Assembly (NCBI GenBank): GCA_049999765.1
Contig: JBNGIQ010009470.1
Location: 505,892-545,248 of the forward strand
Direction of reading: 5' to 3'
DNA: 39,357 bases
From: Phaeoceros laevis
Taxonomy: Eukaryota; Anthocerotophyta; Anthocerotopsida; Notothyladales
Position 1 is the stretch's first letter, and each line of letters opens with the position of its first letter. The translations under genes were made by a program, and so were the position numbers. A model generated the notes under the pieces. That model ran no database searches and was not told the DNA's origin. It worked only from the letters and a program-made list of their open reading frames with translations. Below are positions 1 through 9,908 of the stretch, one piece after another.

Positions 1-1259
1 GAACAACTGACTAACCCCTACCGAGGGCCGAGCCCTTGACCCTGGCTAAGCAGCTGGTGAGAGAGAGAGAGCCACGCCGCCAGTGCTGCCTCAGCCTTCG
101 CCTCTCCGTTGCCGTACGCCTACGCCAGTCATGGCCAACAGCCTTCGCTCCTGCTTCAGGGCCAAATCCAGCTCGCCAGCCTCCATATCCCGGCCGTCGC
201 GCCAACAACTGCAAGTTGAGGCCAAGCGCCTTGAATGCCTGCTGTGTTGGTGGTGGGCGCCGGTTCCTCATCTTGCGCAAGTAGCTAGTAAACAATAGTT
301 TGCCCTGTACGTATGCTATAATTAACCCCTAACGGGCTGCGTGCCTAACTGCCTGTGTGGCAGACTTAAAGCTAACTGCCTGCATGGCTAACTGTCCACG
401 TGGCAGATCAAGCCTAGCCTAACTTACACACATCAGCTATCACTAATACAACACTTAACTAGTCATAAGAGATGCCCTTGCATCTTCATGACAGTATGGT
501 TTCGTGAACCTTCTGCCTTCTCCTACCTCTCTGCCTCAAGTTCCTCCCTGCCTCAAGGTCTTCCATACACGTTGTGCCCTGACTGTTGAGACAGTCTTAC
601 TACTTGTCCTTCTACTGCTAGTCCTTGCTGCTATTGGTCATGCATTTGTTTCTGCTGCCTACAGTTTTTCCTACCAACTTGCGGATACGGTTTTTGCTGT
701 TGTTCTGCAGCCACCATTGTTTGGCATTGTCAGCCCTCAGATGCAACTCCTACCTCGGCTATCCATTAGTTGCAGGGCCAACCCTGTTGAGCAAGAATTA
801 CATTCGAAGTAAAAGTGAAATAAGAGACACTGAAATAACAACGCTTAAAAGTCTTAAAGTTATGTCCTTAGTCCTGTCTACTGCCAGCTAATGAGAGCAG
901 CAGCCGCAAGACTACCGCTCACATTAGTCCACATCAAGTAAGTGGCAGCGCGCCCGATTCCCATGAGGAGTTGACACGGCGTGACCACCCTATGCTACTA
1001 CTACTACTACTACATTCCCAAATCTTTTTTCTCAATGACATTCTCTCCACTGTCTGCACTTTGAGATTTGGCCAAATACCTAAGCAGCAGCCTGACGCCT
1101 AGCCTTGTGCTACGGAGGAGTGAGCAACAGAAGCGTCACCACAACAGTTTTGCTCACAAGTCAGTCTGGGTTTACAAGTCCCTCCTGGACTTGTGCCATT
1201 TTTGAACAGGTCCTTTGGGTTTTTCACTATAAGTCCAGCGGAAGAGTGAGTATTAAGCA
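1..1259. other. Gene-poor spacer
   Basis: I see no supported gene here. Open frames are short, begin at non-ATG codons or are compositionally biased, such as the leucine/valine-rich stretch at 504-812. A short CTACTACTAC tract at about 990-1013 resembles the trinucleotide end of the SINE-like family described elsewhere in the window. The last part may contain decayed upstream exons of the heavy-metal ATPase fragment that follows, but I could not recognise its metal-binding domain. Confidence 0.5.
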
Positions 1260-1699
1260 TTGAAGACCAGCAGCAAATGGCCCAGTCCATGGATTGTGGT
1301 TTCTGTCATCCTCATGGGAGTCTCTCTGTTTCAATACTTGTACAGCCCTTTGAAATGGGTGGCTCTGGGTTCCGTGGCCATGGGCTTGCTGCCTATGCTT
1401 AAGCGGAGCGTGGCTGCTTTGAGAATGTTCGTCTTGGACATCAATGTTCTCATGACAATTTCTGGTGAGCAAAATTATGGCCTCTCCGGAAACTTGTGCA
1501 TGATTGCACTTTCAATTCTAAAGATAAGTCCCTGCCATAGTGGGCAACCAGAAACCTTGGTGACCTGTACATATTTAAGCGTTCATTTGTTGTGTGCACA
1601 GTTGTGGGTGCAACAGCTCTGGGAGATTACCTGAAAGCAGGAGGCATTGCATTCCTTTTTGCTGTTGCCATGTAGCTTGAATCACGGTCTATTGACAAG
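1260..1699 (+). pseudogene. P1B heavy-metal ATPase (HMA2/3/4-like) fragment with in-frame stop
   Basis: Two consecutive exons of a P1B-type ATPase are recognisable. Exon A (about 1260-1464) encodes KWPSPW, two membrane segments and ALRMFVLDINVLMTIS, matching the first transmembrane region of plant Zn/Cd pumps. Exon B (1602-1699) follows after a GT-AG intron of 137 nt and encodes VVGATALGDYLKAGGIAFLF, then AVAM-stop-LESRS where the family has IAEWLESRAS. The stop is TAG at 1673-1675, at or next to the conserved tryptophan position. Splice phase across the intron is still correct and a donor follows at 1700. I find no upstream metal-binding domain and no downstream actuator, P or N domain. Family members usually exceed 700 residues, so this is a partial relic. 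An assembly error at the stop is possible but would not restore a whole gene. Confidence 0.75.
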
Positions 1700-1858
1700 G
1701 TGACCTTTATTAACTCTCTGCATTCAGACATTGTGTATTTTGTGGTGAACTCACGGGAAGCACTTAAGAGTCTGATGCCGTTCAAATCCTTTTGCAAATG
1801 TTCACGTGCAATGGGCTTAGGTGAGCTCTACACAATGCCTGCAGGTTTTGACATACAC

Positions 1859-1957
1859 AATAAATTTAAGAGACAATGGACAATGCTGCAACTCTTGTCA
1901 AGTACCTTGCATAATAAATTTAAGAGACAATGTTGCAGCTCTTGTCAAGTACCTTGC
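1859..1957 (+). repeat. Direct duplication, about 50 bp x 2
   Basis: The segment beginning AATAAATTTAAGAGACAATG and ending in CTTGTCAAGTACCTTGC occurs at 1859-1911 and again from 1913. The copies differ mainly by a 9-nt insertion in the first one. No gene is associated. Confidence 0.8.
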
Positions 1958-2367
1958 TCGTGATAGCATTTGTGTGGCTTACGGGGAGAGCCACCTTGGG
2001 TATATTGACTGTATGAAGCATAGTATACATTAATTCATAATCCATACAATGAATTTCCTTGAGGCATTGCATAGTTTTCCAAAATGCAGCTAGCTCCACC
2101 GCATAAGAAGATAATCCAGAGTAATCTCATGAGCCTGGCCTTCCTTGAAATACTTTAGCGTCGCTTTCACCGCCTCATACTTAGGTTTTAAAAGGTCACC
2201 TTCAATGAACTCTATTGCTTGTGCAATCACCTCTCTAGCATTTTTTTGCACGCAATGCCCCGGAAATTCCTACAAAACAAGCTAGAGCTTCAAAAAGACT
2301 TGTCATTAGTATTTTTTTGAAAGATATTGAATATTATACTCGACTTTTATGTAGTTCTTAGAAGATC

Positions 2368-2407
2368 GACTAGGTCTCAATACTCTAGACTAGGTCTCAA
2401 TACTCTA
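2368..2407 (+). repeat. 20-bp tandem duplication
   Basis: The unit GACTAGGTCTCAATACTCTA is present twice in direct succession, immediately before the trinucleotide microsatellite. Confidence 0.85.
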
Positions 2408-2492
2408 GTAGTAGTAGTAATAGTAATAGTAATAGTAATAGTAATAGTAATAGTAATAGTAATAGTGATAGTAGTAGTAGTAGTGGTAGTGG
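2406..2492 (+). repeat. (TAG)n/(TAATAG)n microsatellite
   Basis: This is a run of TAG and TAATAG units, followed at about 2490-2520 by GTCGTGCTATGCCGACTCC. That flank matches sequence adjoining TAG runs elsewhere in the window, so the microsatellite is probably the tail or junction of a SINE-like element rather than an isolated repeat. The poly-valine reading frame over it is an artefact of the repeat. Confidence 0.85.
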
Positions 2493-2568
2493 TCGTGCTA
2501 TGCCGACTCCAAAATCGCGGTAGACGCTATATCAAAGCTCAAACGAACAAAGACAACTTTCATCCAAT

Positions 2569-2995
2569 GGCATGGGTGTGTACCAAGCTATTGCATAAGT
2601 CCTAGAAAACTTACTTGTAATTCTCTCCAACCTCTTTAATGTCCATGGGTGTATACCAGGCCATTGCATAAGTTCCTAGAAACTTACTTGTAATTCTCTC
2701 AAATGTTTTATGGGTGTATACTAGACCATTGCATAAGTTCCTAGAAAACTTACTTGTAATTCTCTCCAACCTCTTTAATTATTCCATGGGTGTGTACCAC
2801 GCCATTGCATAAGTTCCTAAAAAACTTAATTGTAATTCTCTCCAACCTTTCTAATGGTTTTGTGATAGGTGTGTACCAGGCCATTGCATAAGTTCATAGA
2901 TAACTTACTTGTAATTCTCTCCAACATTGCATAAGTTCATAGAAAACTTACTTGTTATTACTTGTAATTTTCTCCAACCTCTCTAATTGTTTGTG
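2569..2995 (+). repeat. Tandem array, about 65-80 bp period, five to six units
   Basis: The core GGTGTGTACCAGGCCATTGC, followed by ATAAGTTCCTAGAAAACTTA and then CTTGTAATTCTCTCCAACCT, recurs at about 2574, 2648, 2711, 2788 and 2869, with a partial unit at about 2924. Units diverge by point changes and small indels. There are no unique spacers, so this is a satellite-like array. It has no visible coding content. Confidence 0.85.
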
Positions 2996-3159
2996 ACAGT
3001 ATCCTAGAGTCCGGCAAATGAGTTACTATTTCAAAAAGTAATTCGTCACACTTCACACTTTAAAGTCATTCGTCACATGTTGATCATTCCAATGTGCATT
3101 TCTAGAGTTAGGTAGGTATGGATTTCAAATATCATTGCCCTGTTGCTCACATAATATCG

Positions 3160-3230
3160 GTAGTGTATGGCTAGGTCACCGTTTACTTGTGGAGTTGGTA
3201 TAGCGCAGCTCTTTTCTACTACTACTACTC
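3160..3230 (+). mobile_element. SINE-like element end, (CTA)n tail
   Basis: The stretch ending GTGGAGTTGGTATAGCGCAGCTCTTTT followed by (CTA)n is the reverse complement of the segment at 3572-3625, with only a few differences. It therefore belongs to a dispersed family present in both orientations here. The family carries a tRNA B-box-like GTTCGATTCCC in better preserved copies. Confidence 0.5.
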
Positions 3231-3571
3231 ATAGAGTCTGAAACACTCATGGACACCGGAGGCAAATTGGTTTTAGTCCTGCTGTTGTACAATAACTTGG
3301 GGAGACATATCGTCCAACCATGTACTTGGACAAATTGACCTAGGTGAGGGTAGTGTCCGGAGTAACATTAAAGAGGTTCCACGTTTGCGATAAAGAATAC
3401 TGCAGAAGCTCTATGCACTTATAATCTAAATGCCAAGCTCTTGTTTGACCGCGTTATGTAGATAGTGGTGAAGTGCCAGGTACCTAACAAAGGAATGTCA
3501 CTTTTTTTTTTGTTCTCTCCTAATGGTAGGATACCACCTGTACCTGTTAGCCCGCTTATGGGCAAGGGGGA

Positions 3572-3625
3572 TCCTAGTAGAAGTAGAAAAGAGCCGCGCT
3601 ATACCAACTCCACAAGGGAATTGAA
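3572..3625 (-). mobile_element. SINE-like element end (opposite orientation)
   Basis: GTAGAAGTAGAAAAGAGCCG continues into CGCTATACCAACTCCACAAGGGAATTGAAC. It is the inverted counterpart of 3160-3230 and is related to the copies at 14376 and 17192. Read on the minus strand it gives a B-box-like GTTCAATTCCC followed by a trinucleotide tail. Confidence 0.5.
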
Positions 3626-3997
3626 CAAGGAATCCTCAAGGAACTGTTAACCTCCTCAAATATCTACACACACACCTTGCCTCCAATCAACACACTTTAA
3701 TTTGCTCGCACTACATCATTATCAATTGCAGTCGAGACTTGCCAAGAGAAATGCAACAATAGAGCTGTCAATATTTTTCATTATGCAAAACAAAAGCCAA
3801 GGAAACAACACTAGGGCCCTGGAAAAAAAAATGCACATACTTTTGCGTAGATACAAGCAAACTATCACGCTCCAAGCTTCGTTGTAACCATAGCCATGTG
3901 AGCTTGTAAGGAGCCGGGCTGTGTTCACAAAGGAATGGGTTTCTTGTAAATAGAGCAACATAGGCAAAATCAAGCGGATGTATACTTGGCTACACAA

Positions 3998-4526
3998 AAA
4001 AAAAACCTGAAAGTCCTGCGAGGGACACCCTGATGGTAGGGCTCGAGCCCTGCCATCGGGCAGGCGGGGGTTCGATTCCAAACCCCGGCCACCAGCTACC
4101 CCCTCTTGCCCACCCCCCTTGCGGGACCGGCAAGTATGGGGCCACGTGGCGGGCTGCCACCTTGCTGGGCGTGTGCCCTTTGAGGCAGGAGCCCACGCGG
4201 CTGCGCCAGCAATGGCGCGTCTGGGCGGTGTGCTGGCGACTGACGGCGAGTTTGGCGAAGACTGGCTAGGATGGGGCCCTTGAAGCAAGGCTCGTGCGTC
4301 TTGGCTCACGAGCTGTGCTGCTCCTGCCAAGCCACGTACTTGGCCTCGGGTGGAACGAAAAACGCAGTGAAGGCTCAAGTTGGGAGTGCAATTAAGATTC
4401 AAATAGCTTGGGCATAGCGGAAGGAAAAGGATAGGCGCATTAGGATATAAAGTATAAATGTATACAAATTTGTGTCTAATATGAAAACGCGCCGTGATTC
4501 GCTAAAAAAAGAAAAAAAACCTGAAA
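3998..4526 (+). mobile_element. tRNA-derived SINE-like insertion with 15-bp target-site duplication
   Basis: The direct repeat AAAAAAAACCTGAAA lies at 3998-4012 and again at 4512-4526, enclosing 499 bp (4013-4511). Near the 5' end is a tRNA-like head: an A-box-like TGGTAGGGCTC at 4034-4044 and an exact B box GGTTCGATTCC at 4069-4079, about 35 nt apart. The body is GC-rich and the 3' end is A-rich (4504-4511). Head, body, A-rich tail and duplication are the expected anatomy of a SINE inserted in + orientation. The minus-strand open frame across it has no recognisable protein and looks incidental. Confidence 0.7.
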
Positions 4527-4767
4527 TAGTAACTAGAAGGGAGCAGAAAATCTATAGGCACCACGTGAGGCTTTGCATGATATTCCTACCGGATAAAGAA
4601 AATGCAAGACCAGCAAAAGGGAATAGGGAGTGAAGCTTTAAGGAACGGTTCATCTCCCGGTTCATCTCCCTCCGTGGTGAGCTCCTTTGGCTTTAGAACA
4701 AAAATCTTGTGAAGCTTACACCATTAGATAGATAGATAGCACGTTATCAAAGTCGAACATACATATG

Positions 4768-4871
4768 TATGTAACTCCTCGAAAGTTAAAATTAGATCGT
4801 GGTATATAGCGAACNNNNNNNNNNTATGTAACTCCTCGAAAGTTAAAATTAGATCGTGGTATATAGCGAAC
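4768..4871. other. 10-N scaffold gap flanked by identical 47-bp sequence
   Basis: The 47 bases before the N-run at 4815-4824 (4768-4814) are repeated exactly after it (4825-4871). This looks like two contig ends that overlap but were joined with an arbitrary 10-N spacer. A true tandem duplication is the alternative. Confidence 0.8.
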
Positions 4872-5245
4872 TACCTGTATTTAACATCGGTGTGACTGAA
4901 CATCCCTATGGGGCTCCACAAGGTGTGAAAATTCCCACCTCTTACTACTACTACCACCATGTCCCTCAATAGACATTTCTACAAGACTCCAATTGACTTA
5001 AAAGTTGATTTCCAAAGCACACTTCAAAAGGCTCTTGAGTACTTCTTTCCCAGTGGTAACAAAACAGACTAGGATGCATGTATGTTGCAAGTGTCACATT
5101 CCTGATGAGTATAGATAATTAGGTTCTTCACTTCAAAGAGGAATATGAGGACAAAGTGAGATATGTTCGATTGTTAATTAATTCACACCTGTATGTCTGT
5201 GGAGAAGCCGATCTAAATCTTCATTCGTTCGCTCCACTCTCAGCA

Positions 5246-8200
5246 CTACTGACTTACTTCGACGAGTAAAATCCCGCCAATGCAAGAGCGGATCGGGCAA
5301 CAACATGGACTTCCTCTCTGGACAGGACAGACAAGAAGCTTAGAAAGGTCGCTCACCATAGAGCTAGAATGCACAAGGTATTGAAAGGAGTGAGTAGGCG
5401 ACAGTTTACATTGCCCGATTTTCAATCGCCTGGTGCATCTGTAAGGCATCACTGAACGACCGGCAGAAGTTAATGAGCTCTGCTGTGGACACGTCACCTC
5501 CTATGGCGTCCTCACTGGGAAGTCTCCAAAGCAAACAGCAAGCCTGCCAAAGGGAGAAATTAAATCAGAGCACTAAACAACATTGAGATAAATGACAGGA
5601 ACAAGCTAAGCTAGACTGTTTCACTTTACGGAAGTCCCTGACCCCAGTAGTCCTGAGTGTCACAAAGGAGTGGCCTCTACAAACCTGGAACCCATGTCCT
5701 AGCAAAACTTCCAAAGTTTCTGGTTTGAAAGCTCTGCAGATCTTCAACGCATGTTCCTCCTCAGCAAGTGATATGACAATGTCCAGGAACTCTGTAGTAC
5801 GGTGCTTAATTCTGATATTCTGGGAAGACCACAGAGAGATCAGTTTACTCGCCGATCAGTGAAGCAGTGATGGAAAACTTGCACAGTCATGCGATATACC
5901 TTAGCAGTTAAGTTTTTAAGCAGTTGCCTTGTTATGAAATCCATTTTATGTTTCGGTTGGGTAAGCGCCTGCGACCACTCAACTTCTACTGTTCAGGAGC
6001 CATCAACTTTCTCTGTTAGCCCTAGCATAAGCAGGAGCCAAACAAACCTGCAAGAAGATCTGCAAGATCGCTGTGTCATCTGGAAACTCGTGGACAATGT
6101 CCCACAAATTCGACCTGTTGATAACTCAGAATGTGGATCAGCTTCTCACGGTGGTGAATGCGCTTGACCAGAAAATCTATACATACCTCTTGACTTCTTT
6201 CTCACAAATCCCCAGCTTTGTGCACATAATTATCAGCTTCTCAGCCAAAAAACACACGTCCTTTTTCCCAACAGATGGGCAATAAGGTGAACATGCTATT
6301 GAGCCCTCAGTATCGCATTCGACAGAACTCCAAACCATTCGTTGCAAATTCCTAAACACATCCTTCTCTGCTGCTCGATCAGATCCCTGGCAAACGATGC
6401 CAAGGTAGGAGTACATGATGTCCATACAGGGGACTACCAAATGAGAAACATGGGCAGCAGTATGTTCATTCAAGCATTTGGGCCATGGTGGCCTGACCTC
6501 CTAGACTCTGAATCGTTTTCTAAGGTTACGCACCAAGTTGCAAACTTCGGGAGCAGATTTTACCTTCAACAGCTTCCTGATGTAGGAGCACTGAACAACG
6601 CGGATATCATGGTTAGCTGCACATCGAGAGGAATGTTCACTTAATCGAAACTCCAGCAGAATGAAGAAAAGGACTTCGCCGTTGAATACCAAAACTTCCC
6701 AAGTTTTTTGCAAATTCAAACCTTCAAAGTGTAGCATCCGATACTCCAAGTCGTTTTCCAGAAGGTCCACCAGATATCTGAATACCAGAGCATCTGGCAG
6801 TGCGACCTGAACAGAGGATTGTCAAGATCCCGACCAAATTGGCACAAGTGCCATTATCCCTGTAACTCTCACCACCAAAGGGCAAATTGGAGACTTATGT
6901 AAAGCATGTTCTCATTCTCTCAGTAGAGACATGAACTACCTTTAATGGTGGCTAGGCTTGAGGCAATTACAGACTTACATGTCCAGGAGACGTGTCCAGA
7001 GAATCTGCAAGCTTCTTCACCAATTCATGCCAGTTCTGAGCAAAAAATGAAAGCAGTAGACGCTGGTAAACGATGATATCTACCAGCCCACACATCGGGG
7101 TACAGAGATGCCCCTTAATAACCATTCAACATTCTCAGCAACTGCGTGTTCCCAATAAGACATTAATCGTGGTTACCACATGGTCAGAAGAAACTTCTTC
7201 CGACAAAAAGATATCTCTGAAGCCTTTCTCAGAAGAGTTTCCCTCTATCTCAATGGCTTTGAAGGCTATATGCATGTAGTTGTCCTCGTCATCCAAGTTC
7301 TCAAAGGGTGCCCACACCTGCAGTTTCTACACAGATCAGCAGCTGCAGAGTGCAACTCGAGGGCCTTGATGACATGATCACAAAACACGTAGCAGCACCT
7401 TTGGATCAACTACAAGCTCTAGCACTCGACCGTCGTGGGATGAAGATCCTTCTTTGAGTTTTATCCGAGGGAACTTCTGCAACCGGCATAAGCGTGTCAA
7501 CTAGATCACAAAAAACACACAGATATTTAGAAAATCCTTTAGGGCGCCTCTTCGTCTTTCTCTACCAAACCTTTGCGAGTTCCATTAGTAGATGAAAGCT
7601 TCTTGTTGCGACTTCATGCGACTCAGCCTCTTTCAAGCAGTTGAACACGGCAGCGTGTATTCTCCTGCCGATTCCATCATGTCAAGACAGACAGAAAACA
7701 TCAATGGCAGGCTGGTCAAGAAATTATATGAAACTACCCCGAAAAGAGATTTTCGCTCGTGCTTAAACTTCAGGTAGATTGAAGCAATTACCTTGTTGGA
7801 ATAGTGGGATGTGTAGGACAAACCGAATGCGAGAAGACCCCCTCCAGAAAGGTCAACTCTAGCAAAGGCAGGTGGTCAAAGGAGGAACTTTGTGAAAATG
7901 TGCAAGAACACCCACTATTTCCCTGTTTCCCTTCCTATGCAGCAGGAACACTTGTCCCGGAGGACGTGAATAAAAAACATGATGTGTGGCTGGGGTGTCG
8001 CAGACAGTCAACAACCAAACCACTTCAAGAGGATGTCTGTGAAAGTGATACTGTCATCTATCATCTCCTCCTTGTCTTGTTGAAGAATCGAGCACTCGAT
8101 CTCCCTCTCATCTGACTTCGCTCTCCTGGCAGAAGAAGGAAGACGGCTTGCTGAGGATCGGTCTGCAGACGACTTCGTGGTCTGACAAGACGGTTGAAAA

Positions 8201-8862
8201 GCATCCACAAATGCGAGGAGATTTTCCTCCATAGATCTATCCATCATGCGGCCAGGTTTCTCAACCGTAAGTGTTACTTTCTGAAAGGCAGAAACAAGGA
8301 AAATCTTAAATTCACATCCGCTTGCAATTCTCAAAAGAGAAGGCACATCCGTTTCTATGAGTGGAGGGGCGGCAAGTAAAAATTCATACAACAGCCCCAG
8401 CACGCTCTCCTGGTTTTTCATGTGGTGCCTGCACCCATTACAGAAAATGACGGAGATAAGACAGACAGAATGAAGCGTGCCACTGCGAGAATCAATCCAC
8501 AGTGGAGTTGCAAACATCCTTCTGTCCATTCAGTACGAAAAGACGCCTCAGGTCAAATGGTGCATTTACGAGCTGCTGTGAAGTGCAAGAAGCTTTCCGT
8601 GTAGAAGGATAGATTCGTGCTAACCTTGAGAGGACCTGCAGAGTCTCGAGAGCGAAGCTACAGCACAATAACAACAATTCGCCACAGTCCAGCTATGAGA
8701 ACTTAGCTCTTCAGGGATTCTTACGTATCACTCCAGGGATACTTCGAAATTCCATCAGAATCCACACAGTGCGAGCTGCCAATGAGAGCCAACAGGTGGA
8801 ATGCCTACCCTGGTGACCCGTTCAACGGGTAAAGCATCTTGTTGCTTGCGCTTGGGAGGCAT
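5246..8862 (-). CDS. Candidate multi-exon gene, unidentified
   Basis: Several minus-strand stretches look coding and have plausible splice sites, but I recognise no family. From 5' to 3' they are: a possible start at 8860-8862 (MPPKRKQQDALPVERV); an exon or exons at about 8530-8640; a stretch at about 8420-8020 (ESVLGLLYEFLLAAPPLIET, then a serine-rich acidic tail ending DSITFTDILLKW); about 7215-7380 (VWAPFENLDDEDNYMHIAFK); and a clean exon at 6722-6806 (VALPDALVFRYLVDLLENDL) bounded by AG and GT. More leucine-rich segments lie at about 6180-6470 and 5565-5747. The helical, leucine-rich composition would suit a large alpha-helical repeat protein. I could not connect all exons in phase, so an expressed gene and a decaying one are both possible. 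The outer limits are approximate. Confidence 0.3.
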
Positions 8863-9298
8863 TGGGCCGAGGCCGAGAGAGGACGGAAACAGGTTAAGCA
8901 ACAAAAATTGCGGATGATGCAACCGAGGTAGGCACTTCAACGCGGCAACAAGCACGGTCCCTTGGACTCTTAAGGCCGGAGTCTGACGCGGGAAAACTGC
9001 TTCCCAAATTTTGTTATGGCGCTGTAATTTTCTAACCAGCAGACTAGGTTACCGGTAAGCCAGTCCGAATCTGTCCGATTGCACTAGCAAACCCACAAGG
9101 CACATCAGCTGGCCTTCCGAGTGGCACGCACTTCACATCAATTTTATAACTGGCGTCGATTAAAGCTCATTGAAGTCCACCGGTTCTCTGTCCTGTCCGG
9201 GCCAGTCTCTCAGGTTGTTTCAGATTGCAACGGTTGCACCGGACACGTAGGAAAAGTTGAAGAGTAAGAAAAGTACAAATTTTTTATGCCAACCTCGG

Positions 9299-9370
9299 AG
9301 GTCCTACCGAGATTTGAATTCGGGCTACTGGATTCAGAGTCCAGTGTCCTAACCACTAGACTACAGGACC
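9299..9370 (-). tRNA. tRNA-Gln (anticodon CUG)
   Basis: The reverse complement begins GGTCCTG and closes with a seven-pair acceptor stem against the 3' strand near 9300-9306. The D arm contains TAGTCTAGTGGTTAGGAC. The anticodon arm is CTGGA-CTCTGAA-TCCAG, giving anticodon CUG (glutamine). The T arm reads CCGAA-TTCAAAT-CTCGG with one mismatched pair, and the B box has A in place of G in GTTCAAATC. Length is 72 nt with the discriminator and no intron. A TTTT run lies about 30 nt downstream on the minus strand. The T-stem mismatch leaves open a tRNA pseudogene or tRNA-derived repeat. Confidence 0.75.
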
Positions 9371-9908
9371 GCCAATATCCAATGTAACAGTTAGTCAAAT
9401 TGTCATCGCAAATTTGGGCAATTGTCGGTGCCCCACTTCAAAGATTGCCGTACTAGCGATGTACAGTACCAACTTTCTTTTGTCAACTAGTCTAATTCAT
9501 TGTCTCCAAGTCGCTATGCTGATGGCCGTTGGTGCTCGTGGGTCTTTGTAGACGGTGGGTTTGTATGGAAATCTGCCCTCCGGACCTGGCCAAAGAACAA
9601 CACTATTCGCCGAAATTAGACTAGAATACAAGGTCAAGCTTCGGAAGACTTGAAATTCAACATCTCATTGTCACGAAATCATCTGGCTGCCAGTCCTCAC
9701 ACCGAGGTGCCGGCATCTTTCATACTAAAGTCTAGATTCACATAACCACCCAACAAATACCACCCTGCTCGGGGTATAGCAGGTGTGCAAGACAGCGCAG
9801 TCAGATCGGTCTTGGTCTTGGGCACTGACCGAACCTTTCTTGGCTGCGCTCAACACAGCGGTCGTAGCCGCTTGGCTACATGGATAGATAGTCACCCAGA
9901 AATGCACG

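Noticed and set aside
2327-2605. Open frame rich in valine and isoleucine
   Set aside because: It is a translation of the TAG/TAATAG microsatellite.
2569-2995. CRISPR-like regular repeats
   Set aside because: Units are contiguous and diverged with no unique spacers, and the genome is eukaryotic.
3722-4402. 226-residue minus-strand open frame
   Set aside because: It spans the boundary of the SINE-like insertion and its target duplication and has no recognisable domain, so it is incidental to the GC-rich element.
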